Under the pieces are notes generated by a model, which did not search any database, was not told the origin of the DNA, and saw only the letters and a list, made by a program, of their open reading frames with translations. From Gaeumannomyces sp. JS-464 (taxonomy: Eukaryota; Ascomycota; Sordariomycetes; Magnaporthales; Magnaporthaceae), in the NCBI GenBank assembly GCA_002197995.1, contig NGZR01000003.1, forward strand, positions 7,068,001 through 7,132,000: DNA of 64,000 nt, written 5' to 3'. Positions 32,922 through 45,469 of the stretch are shown one piece after another. Position numbers and translations under genes: made by a program. The first letter of the stretch is position 1; each line of letters opens with the position of its first letter.

Positions 32922-34125
32922 GGCTGGAGCGGTGGGGCGGTAGAGGAGCTAAGGAGGACAAGAAGAAATGCAGGCAACGAGGCGCGCAGCCAGCGACGGC
33001 GCCTGACTAAGTAGAGCGAGCTGCTAGAATTAGATACTGGCTTGTGTGATGCGTTAAAGCAGATATCTGGCCGGGTGGTGGTGGTGTTGGCTCCGGCGTG
33101 GAAATAAAGTCAGTCAATCAAGTGGTTCATGTCTGCATGTCACCTCGCCAGTCAAACGAACCAACTGCGTCACGGAATTCTAGGGGTGGGGGCCCTTACG
33201 GCTGAGCGTGCCGCTTAGACAGCCCGGGCGTGCTGATTGGACGCCAGGCTCACCTACCCAAAGCGACACCTCGCATGTGGCTTCAATGTGCTGGAGCCCC
33301 ACCCGCGGCCCCACATGCCCTTTGTTCTCACCAGTTGGGCTCCTGGGATGTGGCTTATTCAATGATGGCCTATTGAGTGAGCGGCCACAGAGCAGGGGCG
33401 GAAAAAATTGCAGCGTCCAGCAAAGGCAAGGCCAGAGATTGGTCCGCCGCGGCCAGCTGAGATGGGTGACGATGATGATTGATGGTGAGAGTGCGTGTCA
33501 AAATATTTCTGACCCGTGCAAGCCTTTTTCTTTCGTCTTCTTTCTGCCTGCGCCACGCCGCTTGTGAATGGGTGTGCGGGCTACTACTGCCTTTTCTCTG
33601 CAGACATACTCCCGCGCCGCACACCGTCTGTCTCTGCCCGTCTCTCAAGTGTTTGTCCATCAAAAAAGTGCGCTGCGCAGCCAAGCAGATTGCATCTTGA
33701 CCAGATCGTGCATCGTCAATGTAAGTCCCAGCCCCAGCCGCGGTGGAGCGCTGCTGGGTGGTCCTGGCTCCAGCTCCAGTGGGCGCGCTCGCTGGCAGGG
33801 CAGCCCCAGAACTTCCCGCTTTGGGCGTGTAGAGCCCAGCACGCATTTTTCCGTCTCCTGACACGCTAAGCCAGAGACAGACCCCAGCGGGCCAGCAAAC
33901 CCGCCCGTCCCGTCCAAAGTCAGTCCTCTCACGCGGAATATCCAGCCAGCACAGCCGACTTGTGCGACCCAACGCCATCGAGCCGCACGCCCTGGGTCTT
34001 TCTTTTTTAATCCTGCCTGCTTTCCCGGCTCCCCCGTGTTGCCTGCTGTATTTTACGGGGCTCGCAGCCGCGCCGTCAATGTGCGCGACGAGCCCGCGCC
34101 AGCAGCGACACCAGCAGCGTGAGCC
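32922..34125. other. Divergent promoter region (MTC1 / large RG-rich protein)
   Basis: 1.2 kb between two start codons pointing away from each other. C- and T-rich stretches near 33500-33620 and 34000-34050 suit fungal 5' leaders of the right-hand gene. A 202-codon minus-strand frame inside it has no family features and is not called. Confidence 0.5.
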
Positions 34126-37100
34126 ATGGAGCGTGGCCGAGGCCGTGGCCGTGGAGGGCGTGGCGGATCCCGCAGGCGAGGCGGTGCAGTAGCAGCAACA
34201 GCAGCCGCCGCATCCTCATCGTCACCCGCTGCCCAGGCCAGTCACGGTGACGCTGCTGACGCCGGCACAAACAACACCATCGCCAACAATGCCAGCAATG
34301 CCGCCCAGCTCGCTGGCGCCGCTGCTGATGGTGCTGGCGCTGGTGACGGTGTTGCTGATGCCGTGAGCAACTACACCACGCCCACGGCAGCCACCGCGGC
34401 CGTCAACATAACTGCTGCCAGCCCAGCCTCTCCCAGTGCTGGCCGCACGTCTGCCTCGGCCAACTCTCAAAGGGGCGGCCGGTCCAAGGCCGCAACCACC
34501 ACCCCATGCATCCCGCCAATTCACCCCCGGCCCGCATGGCGCGCTCAGAGAAGCCTCCCAAAGCCTCGGGTCTGGCCCACTCCCTGGCCTTCTCGACTCC
34601 GTCTCAGCCTGCCGCCGCCTCGACACGGGGCGGTGCCAGCGCGCGTGGCGGCAGGCGTCGTAGCGCCATGGACGTGCCGGCGCCGCCCGTCGAGGCGGAG
34701 GAAGGCTCACACTCCAAGGGCGGCCACTCACTCCGTAGGCGCACCCGCGTCGACTACAGCCAGCCAGACATGCAGGAGGCAATTGCCGAAGCTGCAGCTG
34801 CAGCCGCCAAGCTAGACGCCGCCAACCCTGCCATCTCATTCTCCTCGCGTGGCCGGAAGCGCAAGATGACCACCCTTGCCCGCGGCGGCTCCTTTGGGGA
34901 GACGGACCCGGTCACCCCCGCCGTCACGAAAAGGCCCCGTCTGACCAACAAGGCAAAGGACACGCCTGTTTCTACCAGTGTCAGACGCCGTGGGACTGCT
35001 ACCGGCGCTGCCCCCGGGCCGGCTGAGACCTCTCCTAAGCATGCCAAGACCGAAGTCATGGACGAAATCGAGGTTGCCGTGAATTCTCCTGAGCCTTATG
35101 ACAGCGGCGAGGCTGATGAAGGAGATGATGAGGAAGAACTCGAGTCTTCGTCTGAGGAAAGCGCAGCTGTGCCGTCTCCGTCGTCCTCCGACAATTCTCC
35201 CGAGTCGCCAGACTCGCCCAGCCCAGTCCCAGTGAAGTCTGTCAGGGGCAGAGGCGGACCGCGCGGGGGACGCCGACGAGGGCGGGGGGCGGCTCGTGGC
35301 TCGGGCCGTCGGGCTGAGGCCCCTGGTCGTGTCACTTCACAAGCTGGCATAGCTGACGACAGGCCAGGGAAGAGTCTTATCGTCCGTCTTTACACCAGCT
35401 CCGAGTATTTGAAATCTTTGCTCCCCGCCTCTGACCTGGCACTCGAGTCTGAGAAGGCTGAGGATGAGACAGAGCAGCTCTTCACGGCGCCTCCGGAAGA
35501 GCCGCCCGAGGATGATGTTGAAGAGCCAGAGTCGCTCTCGCAGGCCGAGAATGTCCTATCACCAGAACCTATTTCAGCGGGTGTACAAACTCCTCAACTT
35601 GTCGAACCTACCATCGTCGATCAACCAGATGGGACTCTGGAAGATGTGCATTCGCCGGCGCCGACGCCACAACCAGATTCTCCCGAGTCACCAGCCGATT
35701 CCACCACGGTGGAGGAGGCCGCGGAGGCTCAGGATTCTGCGCCTGGAGAGGCCTCAGAGACCGAGGAATTCAAAACTGTTGTTGATGAGTCGCCCAACGG
35801 GCCTGAAGAACCTGTCAAGACTGGTCGTGGCGAGTCTGCAGTCGAGCAGGTGGAAGAGAATCTTGACGGCCCCGGTCCGTTAGGCGAGCGCGCCGAGTTG
35901 CCCGCATCGGTCTCTTCTCCTGGGGACTCTTTGTTTGATTCTGAAACAAAGACGGCACCCATCAAGGCCACTGCCCCATTGTCTCAAGAAGCAGTGTCAG
36001 AGGAGATGTCCATGGCCGCAACCGCACCGGCACAAGAGTCATTGGCGGTGTTGGAAACGGGGGTAGAGAGCTCACCTGTGGCCGAAGAGCCTGCTGAGAA
36101 ATCAAACAACCTCTCACCAGAGCATCTAGATCAAGATCCAGATGCGGAGCCGCCCAGAGAACTCCTCCAAGAGCCTGCTGATAAGACATGTGAGCATCCT
36201 GTGTCTCCTCCCCATGTAGATGCAGGCCAAGAATCGGCAGAGCAAGTCGCCGCCCAGCCTCAGCATTTAGAGGAGACGTCCGACCCAGATGCGAAGGGAC
36301 CACCCAAGGAGCCGACAAAGCAGTCTGTTGCTGAGGACGCGACGGGCATGCAACCTATGGATGTGGACACATCAGTGATTGAAACCCCTGCCCACGCCGA
36401 CGAGCCCGCCACCGAGCCGATGACCGTGCAAAAGTCTGCAGAGAAGCCAGTGCAAGAAGGCGAGGCGGGCCAGCAATCTGTGGCTGTTGAGCAGCCCGCA
36501 GGTGCCCTGCTCCCCACGGAAAAATCTGCCGATGGCATGGTTGTAGACGAGATGGCGGATAGCTTACCGTTGGCAGAGCCTGCATCTGATGCAATGGCGA
36601 TAGATGGGCCTATCGAGGAGTCGCCTCGGATTCCTCTGGCCGAACTGGCGAATGTGGTTTCCGAGCCCGGCGTGGAAGTGTCCAACGAAGACCAGACTGT
36701 TGGAATATCACATTTTCCAGAGACGCCAGAGCCAGAAAAGGTGGCGGCTGTTGTGGAGCCACAGGATCAGGCCGACAAGGCTTTGTCCGGACAACTGTCT
36801 GAGCGAGTCCCAGCAGACAATGTGGCCGACCAACCCGAGGCGGCGGCGAGCGAACAAGGCAACGCCCCACTAGAGCCGCCAGTTACAAGAGCAAAATCTA
36901 AGAGCCCAGAAGTCCTTGAAGGGCCCAAGGACGCACAGCCACAGGCTCTTGACTATGGCCTGACCCCAACAGTCGAGTCCACGCTCACTCCACCGCAGCT
37001 CATCGAAGACACTGCGCCCACACCTACTCGTACACCAACACCTTCCTCTCCTCCGATTCCATCTATATATGAGGGAAATCAAACAATGGCAACCGACGTT

Positions 37101-39658
37101 GATGGCGAAGAGACCGCGTTGCGCTTCACACCGATAACTCCTGTCGATTCTGCCATGCCCGAGCCGCCTTCTCCGCAACCTCAGCCCAAGGCTGCACCTG
37201 CGGCCGAGAAGCCGTCGCCGGCTACGCAAGATGCAGTTCTCGAGCCCCCAGCGCCCGCCAAGCCCTACTCCGGCCGTGTTCTTAGAAAGAGACCAGCGGT
37301 GGTAGAGCAGGAGGCAGAAGAGGAGAATGCTATAGACGACTCCCGGCCTTGGACCCGACTGACTCCCTATGTCCCTGGAGTTACTCGATACCCAGAGATT
37401 CAGGAACATCGTCCATCGACGCCATCAGCAGGCCAAACTGCCAACGAGGGTCCTGCCGCGGCCCAGACCACGGAGTCTACGTCTGACGATTCAGCACCGA
37501 ACGACGCCCAGGCTGACCCTTCAAAGGGAGGCCAGAATCTCCAGAAGGCAGTGCTCGGGACCGAGGCAGCGTCCGACGCCGGTAGGGATGGCAAGTTCAA
37601 GCAGCTTGCCTTCAAAAACCTCCGGTCGGCAGATGACTTTGTTGATGCTGTGGCCGACTACAAGTCGATGAGCACCGATGACCTCTTCAACTGCCTTGCT
37701 ACCATCAACAAGAGCCTTTCCGCTTGGCAGACCGAGTATGTCGGGCTTCGAAAGACCATTGACGCAGAGTACAACGCGCCCAGGCGCCGTGCGGACGAGC
37801 CGAAGGAGGACGAGCGGATTGCTCGGGCTCTGGAGAGGTTCAAGACCCAGGGAGTCTACGACCTCGACGTGCCCGACAGCAACACCCGACAGGGCCCCAA
37901 GGGGTTCCAGCTGAGGCGGACGCTGGATCCGCGGAGGTGGGTGATGGAAATTGATAAGGATGGCGACCAGGTCAAGGCCGACGCCCGAGCCAACGACAAG
38001 GTTATGGCGCAAGCGTACGGGTTCGAGTACGACAGCCGAGAGCATGTCATTGGCAAGCAGGAGCCGCTGGATCAACGTGACGGCGCTAGTAAACCGCGCA
38101 CCAGAGCTCGGCCGAAGACACTTAAGGCGGCAGAGGCCGAGGCCGAGGAGTCGGTGATTTTGAACTCCAAGCGGGTTCGCAAGAGGCGCGTTCTGGATGA
38201 CGAGAGCCGCAACGCAAGCAGGGCCAGCACGCCCGTTCCACTGCCGGTCAAGCTCACGCGCCGCGGCCGCAGGCCAGCTGCCGAGACTTCGGCCCCTGCT
38301 GAGCCAGAGAACGAGGAGGCCGAAGACGACACACCCGCTGCTCTCCCAGAGCCATCCAAGCCCGGTCGTCGTCCGCGTGGCGCCAAGGCGCAGCAACATC
38401 CGCCGTCAGACCCGCCTGCGCAAGAGACAGTGCCGGCTGAGGAGGAGGAGCCGAAGACGCGCAAGAGGCGCCGCGGCCAGGCCTCTGCAGATACCCCCGC
38501 CGAAGGAGGCTGCCAACGACGACGAGCCCGAGCCCGAGCCCGAGGCGAAGCGAGTGCGCAAGCGGATTCCCTATCCTAACATGATACGCCCCGCCAACCG
38601 ACCGCCCCGAGCAGAGATCGCGTCGGGCAACTTTTACTCGTCAGGAGGCGCCGCCAAGCCGCCCCAGAGCGGCGAGGCTTCGAGGCCGACGACTTCGTCG
38701 TCCAACGAGACGGTTTCAGAGGGCTCCAACTACTCGTTCCGCCCGAAGCGCGGCCGGAATTTTAAGGAGATTCAGGGCGGCGTTGAGGCCGACGAGGTCA
38801 AGGACACGGAGCCCAAGAAGCGCGGCCGTCGCAAGCGAGTCCCGCCTTCGTCCGTCCCGGCACAGCCCGTGCCCCTGGCTCCAGCTGTTCCCCCTCACAT
38901 GCAGCCACACCTAGCACCGCAGCATAGGCCTGGCCCGCCCGCTTTCGCACACCAGCACGTCGTTCAGTACCCGCACTCGCCTGCCGAGCACGGCGCCTTT
39001 GGAGTTCTCCAGCTGGGCCCCGGTGGAATGGGCGCCAACATGGGCCAGCCGATGCCGATGTCTATGTCGATGCTGCCCATGTCGGGAGCGCCGTTCACAC
39101 AGTCAGCGATGCAGGACCAGCACCCAATGCAGCAGGGGCCTGGCCCAAGGGGCGGCAAGAAGCAGCGCGAGCTGAAGATCAAGCACGTCACGCCCTCCAT
39201 GGTTGGCCGCACGCCGTCGGCGTCGCTCGCTTCAGCGTCCGTATCGGGCGAATCAGGGGCAGCCTCGCGTGCCGCATCACCTGCTGTTGCCAACGGGGAC
39301 GAGCCAGAGAAGGACTACGCGTCCATGACGAAGTCCGAGAAAATGAGCTACTCGATGCGCTGTAAGTTTTGCTCACATCTAATTCATTCTACGCGGGTAT
39401 CTCATCGAAGCCCTTGCTGACCCCAAGGCTCTTGCAACTACAACAGCACGCTGGAAGAACGGATCCATGCAGGGCGCCGTGGCCAAGCGGAAGGAGACGC
39501 TGCGCCTCAAGAAGGCCAAGGCTCAAGAGGCCGAAGCCGACTTCTCGAGCACTGCAACTCCGCCGCCTGCTGCCGCCGCCACCACCACGGCGACACCGGC
39601 TCCCGGCCCCGGCAGGAAGGCCGCCATGCCTACCTCTAGTGGCGCTACTGCCAAGTAA
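34126..39658 (+). CDS. Large low-complexity nuclear-type protein with RG repeats and a conserved C-terminal region; two apparent frameshifts
   Basis: Exon 1 runs from the ATG at 34126 to 39361 and exon 2 from 39447 to 39658 (donor GTAAGT, acceptor CAG, phase kept). The product is about 1,815 residues. It starts with an RG-repeat (ERGRGRGRGGRGG). Ala/Ser-rich and basic sequence follows, then about 700 residues of acidic, Pro/Glu/Ser-rich disorder. A folded-looking region near 37590-38050 reads KQLAFKNLRSADDFVDAVAD and continues through QGPKGFQLRRTLDPRRWVMEI. The tail has basic GRRKR patches, a Met/Pro/Gln-rich stretch, KQRELKIKHVTPSMVGRTPS and SKSEKMSYSMR. The frame shifts at 34497-34504 (one base short) and in the C run at 38494-38498 (one base extra); both look technical. 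Composition suggests a chromatin-associated scaffold, but I do not recognise the family. Confidence 0.75.
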
Positions 39659-40188
39659 ACGAGGAATCAGGAAGGGCCTGGGATGGATAGGGGCTCGGGT
39701 CTGGATGGTGGGATGTTTTGACGAAGGGACGGGATACTGATGATGGTTGCTGGATGCCCAAGGGAAGGGGGCACCAGGCCAGGGCTGCCCACCACGAGCC
39801 GGCGGCATTTTCCCTTTCCGCCGCGTCACGGCCAACAACTGTGTTTGAAGGATGGACGAAGCGTCACTATCATATTGTAATTCTGTGTTGCTTTTTTCTC
39901 CCCCGCTGTCTTGTTTTTGCCCCTTTCTTTCCCTTTTCTTCCCCTCTTCTCTTTCCCCATTTTTTTCCCTCCTGTTTATAGCATGGACACACGATGCTCT
40001 CGAGCCTTTGGGCATGGCCCTTGTTTCCGGCCTTGGGGCAGCCGGACATGATGCATTTGCAGCGGGCGCAACAAGGTCTCGCACGGGGCGAGGCAACATG
40101 CAGGAGTTGTTGGGCTTTGTATTTGTCATGGATTAGAGGACACTCCAATAGGAAATCGAACGAGGTGGCGTAGGTCTTGCTCTTTGCC

Positions 40189-40235
<47 letters not shown>

Positions 40236-41296
40236 GATGGTCACGGCCGCGTTCGAGAAAAGGAACAGAACCCCAGCAGTCCCGGCGGAGACTGCCAGGG
40301 CGCAGCAGCGGGATGGGGCCTCTATTTCGGTCCTCCGAGGCCTCGATAGCGCCACCCATCGGCGATGCAGAATCGAGAACGGCCAGATCTGTCAATGTTC
40401 AAGTCCGAGGTTGTTCGGGTCGCGTTCTTGGCGCACACAGGATTTTCTCTTGCCTGCTGATCCTCTCTGTCATTTCCCAAGATTGGACGATCTGCCCCTT
40501 CCCATCCCGTCAGCTCCCGCGGTCGGCGATTGGACGAACCGCAGAGCCCTTCCCGCGTCGGGTGCTCGCAACGTTCACCCCTGCAGCGAAGAGCCCACCA
40601 GATCCTGCCCTAATGTCCACCGCACTCCAACGCCCACACACACAGAGCGTGGTGCTATTCGACATGACCAAGGAAGGATTCTGCCCAGCAAGTCATCCGT
40701 CCATCCATCCACCACCGAATGCGGCTGCCTTTCGCCCGTCAGCTCACATCAGTCTCTGCTCTACATGGGGCATGTCGTCCGGTGTCTGTGTGTGCCTGGA
40801 GGAGGAGATCAGGGCCACCCAAGAGGAATGAGCGCTAGGCCAGCAACAGCAAATCGATTGCCGCACACAGCCCACGCGCGATGTCACGATGGGACTCGGG
40901 CGCCCCTGCGCCAATGGATTGCGGGCCGGCGTGCGACAGAGAAACGTCACAACCCGGCTCCCCGTTGATATTACGACCACCACTGTTAATAATGCCCAGC
41001 TCTCTCCATCTTTGTGACCTCTTGATGAAAAAGGCGGGTGGTCCCCTCCTGCAAGTCGCTCCTTTCTCTAGTCCTGTCTGGAGAACAATACGCCGGCCCG
41101 ACGCGCCCACCTCGACGGGGCTTCTTTGTTGCAGCAAACAATAAGAAAGGGAGTGCTCCCGCCGTCGTAGTAGACCTTGGAGGGATCGCCAGACCCTCTT
41201 TCATCAGAGGGCGTTCTTCTTGACAGCCCACTTCTTCACCACTCACCCCACCTCCACCCAGGCAGGCAGATACACATACACACATCCCGCGCCAAC
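39659..41296. other. Intergenic region with a 40-base poly-T tract
   Basis: Holds the 3' end of the large protein gene, a pyrimidine-rich segment at 39890-39975, the T tract at 40191-40230 and the promoter of the GH43 gene. Open frames across it are chance. No RNA gene recognised. Confidence 0.5.
40191..40230. repeat. Poly-T homopolymer, 40 bases
   Basis: Forty uninterrupted T bases in non-coding DNA. It may be a simple repeat or the poly-A end of a retro-inserted fragment read on the minus strand. No duplicated flank was found. The exact length is doubtful given the homopolymer errors elsewhere. Confidence 0.9.
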
Positions 41297-42403
41297 ATGC
41301 TCTCCATCTTCTCCTCCTCCTCCAGGGCCGGGCGTCGGCCCTCCGCCGCCGCCGCCCTGCTGGTCCTAGCCACGACACTCCTGGCCTTTCTTGTGTCCCC
41401 CGCCGCCGCCGCGACCAAGATCCGGCACGGCCAGGACCCGACCATCATGAAGATCGGCGACACGTACTACTCTGCCGAGTCTGCCGGCGGCGGCATCCAC
41501 GTGCGCCGTGCAAAGTCGATCCTGGGCCTGGGCGCGGCCGGCGTCGACCGCAAGCGCGTGTGGGCCGACACGGCCAACATGGGCGACGTGTGGGCTCCCG
41601 AGATGGCAACCGACGGTGGACGCACCTACATCTACTTCTCGGCCGGCAGGTCGGCCGCGCACCGCATGTACGCCATCTCGGCCGACTCGCCCTACGGCGA
41701 CTACACGCCCGCGACCAAGGTGGCGCTGCCCGACGACCAGTGGGCCATCGACGGCGCGCCGCTCACGTTTGAGGGCCAGCGCTGGTTCGTGTGGTCCGGC
41801 TGGCGCGACGAGACGACGGGCGGGGTCGAGCAGAACCTGTACATCTGCCGCATGGCGTCGCCCACGCAGTCGACGGGCCCGCGCTTCATCATCTCGCAGC
41901 CGCGCGAGCCGTGGGAGCAAGGGTCCGGCCGGCCGCTGATCAACGAGGGGCCCCAGCCGATCGTGGACCCCGACGGGCAGCTGCACATCGCCTACTCGGC
42001 CAACGGCAGCTGGGAGAGCAAGTACTGCATCGCCGACCTGCGGCTGCGCAAGGGCGGCGACCCCAGCTACGTGTGGGACTGGTACAAGTCCAACGGCTGC
42101 CTGTTCGGCTCGCACCAGCGCGACATGATGAAGGGCTGGGACGCGACGCTGCAGGTCGACGGGCCGGGCCACCACACCTGGGTGCTGGACGGCGGCGTCG
42201 TCGGCAACGGCACCGTCCCCAACCACACCAGCCGCAAGGACTTTGTGTTCCACGGCGTGCCCAAAGGCACGCCCTACGCGTGGGACAACAGGGAGTGGTT
42301 CACGGGCCAGTACGTCTGGTGGGGGCCCGACATCACGTACAGCCGCGCCAACGTCCCTGGCGACAACACCAACAAGGGCTGGAGCTTCAAGTTTTTTGAG
42401 TGA
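41297..42403 (+). CDS. Secreted glycoside hydrolase family 43 enzyme
   Basis: Intronless, 368 residues from the ATG at 41297. A signal peptide (AAAALLVLATTLLAFLVSPAAA) ends just before the catalytic domain. The five-bladed GH43 propeller is recognised by the general-base motif GQDPTIMKIGDTYY (Asp47), the pKa-modulating DDQWAIDGAPL (Asp152) and the acid motif LINEGPQPIV (Glu217). WAPEMATDGGRTYIYFSAG is the usual second-blade sequence. GH43 enzymes release arabinose or xylose from arabinan, xylan or arabinoxylan; the sequence does not decide between them, though the layout without an extra C-terminal beta-sandwich fits the short subfamilies. Several N-glycosylation sites support secretion. The start lies about 70 bases after a pyrimidine-rich leader. 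The gene looks intact. Confidence 0.92.
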   Translation: MLSIFSSSSRAGRRPSAAAALLVLATTLLAFLVSPAAAATKIRHGQDPTIMKIGDTYYSAESAGGGIHVRRAKSILGLGAAGVDRKRVWADTANMGDVWAPEMATDGGRTYIYFSAGRSAAHRMYAISADSPYGDYTPATKVALPDDQWAIDGAPLTFEGQRWFVWSGWRDETTGGVEQNLYICRMASPTQSTGPRFIISQPREPWEQGSGRPLINEGPQPIVDPDGQLHIAYSANGSWESKYCIADLRLRKGGDPSYVWDWYKSNGCLFGSHQRDMMKGWDATLQVDGPGHHTWVLDGGVVGNGTVPNHTSRKDFVFHGVPKGTPYAWDNREWFTGQYVWWGPDITYSRANVPGDNTNKGWSFKFFE

Positions 42404-43577
42404 TTCTTCAGTTTTCTTGGTCGTGGTTTTTAATGTCTACAAAACATTTTAGTCCATTCTCTGCTCCTAACGAGTGCTTGTGCTTGGTGAACATGCTCCA
42501 TGTCAGCTCAGAGCTTCGGGGCATCTCCGTGCAACTCTGGTGTTGAGTCTTGAGCGTAGATACATGGTGTCTGAGCTCAACAGATTCCGCTAGAGGCCTA
42601 TATGGTTTGAATACTCTGATTAGCCATTGAGAATCAATGTCTTCTGGAACAACTCGTTTTTTTGTGAAAGTGAACTTTTACCGTAAACTCATCACGAGTA
42701 GGCCGTCTCTCCTTTCCAAAAACATCCCTCGACATTAGCTGCACAAAAGTATCCTTTATGATAAACTACGTACATATTAGAGATAATTGGAAAAATGCCA
42801 TGAAGGAGTTGAATCATAACAGCACGCTCTGTCCCCCCTTTCATGATAATGATTCTAGATTGATGCAAGATAGCCCAAGTTACTGGGCGCTGATATCCCG
42901 TTGGAGAAATTCTGTTACTTTAACCATTATTTCCGACTGATAATAATGGCATTTCTCATCCCGTGAATACGGGATAGAGTTTGTTCAGACCACGAGCTGC
43001 GCCACGGAACTAATTTTTCATGGAAGAGTGAAAAGGTTCTAGAAGCTAATGTCTGTTAGCGTTGATACGTCTTGCAATACCTGTTAAGAGTGTGTGTATA
43101 TAGGTGGATGAGAGAGCACCACGAAACATCACAACTAATTAGTGCCTTGACACCTTCCCGTACGCGCTGCTTCATCTACTGGTGAGTGCGCCAACTTTTT
43201 TGTCCACAGAATGTATTCAACATGCAAAATGACATCGACATCATCAGTGCCCGACAGAGCCTTTGGTCTTGATCGTCCTTGAAATCATTGGCAATGGTAT
43301 GAATGAGTTTCCGTAACACGCCGCCAGCCAGCCGAAATGCAAAGCCCTGCCAAAAAAGAAGTGTGGTGCAAGAGAGGTCGGTGTCCCGGCCCCGTCCCGG
43401 GTTATCCTTTCCCGAGATCCCTCCGTCTTTATTCCTCCCTCGAGGTCGTGGGCTGCCAGGGGGCCTGCGACATCGCCTTTTATTCCTGCCCAGACCAATC
43501 CATCCAACCACGCTCTCCTCCGCGGAATGTGGTTGGTGCCCGCTCGTCTATAAATCCCATTCGACAAACAAACCCAT
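42404..43577. other. AT-rich intergenic region, convergent 3' ends
   Basis: Between the GH43 stop (plus) and the uL14 stop (minus). AT-rich, with a small perfect hairpin at about 42959-42972 (CCCGT, four-base loop, ACGGG). No coding or RNA gene supported. Confidence 0.5.
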
Positions 43578-44724
43578 TTACATGACGACACCGGAGTTGC
43601 TGGCAATACGCTGTTGGGAGGCGCGTTAGTCGTGCACTGTCAGGCTACGTGGGTAGGGTGGGTGACAGGGAGGGATGGAACATACGGGCCACAGCTCAGC
43701 AGCCTCCTTGCCAACGGGGCCGGTGATGGCAGAGCCCTTCATCTCACCCTTGGGGTTGACGATCTGCACGGGATAGACATGTTAGCACAGCCGTGGCGGT
43801 TCTCCCTGCAATCCTCTTCCAATGAGCGCCGCCGAGAGAGTGTGTGAACGTACGACGCCGGCGTTGTCCTCAAAGTACAGGAAGACACCGTCGGTGCGCT
43901 TCCAGGGCTTGGCCTGGCGGACGATGACGGCAGGGTGGACCTTCTTCCTCAGCTCGGGCTTGCCCTTCTTGACGGTCGCCATGACCATGTCGCCGACACC
44001 ACCGGCCGGCAGCCTGTTCAGGCGGGCGCCGATACCCTTGACCGAGATGATGTACAGGTTGCGGGCGCCTGAGTTGTCGGCGCAGTTCATGATGGCACCA
44101 CTATTCTAACCGTCAGCTGCCCGCTCGGCAAAGTCGGCCCGCCCTCCTGCTCGATGTGCTTTCTAGGGTCGGACGGGAGGGATGACGCGGTCGGTCGGGG
44201 GTCTGGGGAGGAGTCGCAACGTACACTGGGAGACCCAGGGTCATCTTGAGCTTGCCACCAGGGGCACCACGACTGTTGGAGAAAAAAGCAGCGCCAGGTC
44301 AGCCAAAACCGCACGTGTTGGAGGAGAGGGGCGCCGTGCCGCCCAGGTTGTTGTGCGCCGAGAGAATGCCCGCAACGCTCGTCCGCTCGTGTCGGTCCGC
44401 CGCAATTTGTCGAGCCGTCGGGCAGCAGCACTCTTGAGGGCCAATGTTCGAGCTGCACTTCAGCTCCCGTCATGTCTCACGATGGCCCTCCGCTGCCCAA
44501 TCGCAAAGACCCTCCTCAGTGCTTCTTTGTCGGTGCATCACTCGCCGGCTCCCTCCTCTCCGGTCTTCGCCATCTCTGCTGCTCGTGCGCGGGGAATTTC
44601 GGCGGGTCGGTGGTCGGCGTCGTCGGTGGAGCGGGTTGCGTGGCATTCTCTCGTTCTGGACGGCGATGGCTTTGCCACAAGGCAGTCAAGACGGTAGGGG
44701 CTCTACTCACGAAAGCTTGGCCAT
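43578..44724 (-). CDS. rpl23: Ribosomal protein uL14 (60S L23), five exons
   Basis: Five exons (44724-44711, 44272-44225, 44100-43854, 43763-43686 and 43610-43578) join in phase to 139 residues, the usual length. The first exon is only 14 bases (Met-Ala-Lys-Leu plus two bases of Ser). The product reads [20 protein letters not shown], then [52 protein letters not shown] and [20 protein letters not shown]. uL14 sits on the 60S subunit interface near the peptide-exit and factor-binding side. All four introns have GTRNGT-type donors and AG acceptors; the 438-base first intron is long for this window. The upstream region has a CACGTG motif at 44889-44894. The gene is intact, unlike several neighbours. 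Confidence 0.97.
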
Positions 44725-45469
44725 TTTATCTGAGTTAAAGGGGTGGTTGCTTGGGGGAAAACGGTGGTCAAGCTGGCGCTGGGGGATGTCGTCGTCAAAT
44801 TCGTGCCGCAAAAAAAATGGCGGGCTAGGCAAAGCGGGAGGGAGATGTGGGTGGGAAACCCTAGAGCAGAGGAGCAAAAATGACAAATCACGTGGCGATA
44901 AGAGCTGGCGGCGGAGCAGGAATTGAAAGAATTGCCCCACCACGCGCCCGCTGGCTTGGGTCACGGACCACCTTGAACATCCTGCTCTACTTGGCGTGAG
45001 CTAGGCCTGGCGGGTGGTGGAAGCTCGAACTCTGCAGATCGTGAAGATTCGACTTGCCCCCATGAAAAGTGACACGATCTGGACATCTCGCATGAGCGTA
45101 AGTATTACAGGCCTACACTGAGCTAGCCAGAATCATCTCCAATCCTTCGTGCTCTTCGTCAAGAGAGAGAGAAAAAAAAAACTCCCCATAAGATAAATCG
45201 TCCGCTTCCTCAAGCTCTCGCTCGGGGAAAGCATAAAAGAGAGCCAGCCAGACAGCTGAGACATTACACGGTGGCTTGCCCAACTGTCTTTACCTGGCGG
45301 GAGGCGAAAACATGACAATGAACAGAAACAGGAAACATGAAGAAAACAACGGGGGGCTGTGGAAATCCCTCCCGCAAAATAAATACAGGCAAAGTCGATA
45401 AACAAAATCAATCTCGTTCGTTACCGCATAATGATCCCGTCCGACAACCGCTGACGAGCTTGGCTATCT
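44725..45469. other. uL14 promoter and kinesin 3' end
   Basis: Non-coding. Contains AACCCTAG at 44857-44864 and CACGTG at 44889-44894, both upstream of the uL14 start, and an A-rich stretch near 45170-45180 close to the kinesin stop. No further gene. Confidence 0.55.
44889..44894. promoter_or_regulatory. CACGTG (E-box/Cbf1-type) upstream of uL14
   Basis: Palindromic CACGTG 165 bases upstream of the uL14 ATG, about 25 bases from an AACCCTAG (Tbf1-like) motif. In some ascomycetes Cbf1 and Tbf1 act on ribosomal protein promoters. Function here is inferred. Confidence 0.35.

Noticed and set aside
33370..33978. 202-codon minus-strand open frame between MTC1 and the large protein gene
   Set aside because: Lies in a divergent promoter, composition is not protein-like, no conserved motif.
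40177..40968. Long plus-strand frame starting in the poly-T tract
   Set aside because: Begins with a poly-Phe stretch from the homopolymer and has no family signal afterwards.
44182..44697. Open frames on the plus strand opposite uL14
   Set aside because: They cover the long first intron of uL14 and show Arg/Ser-rich shadow composition.
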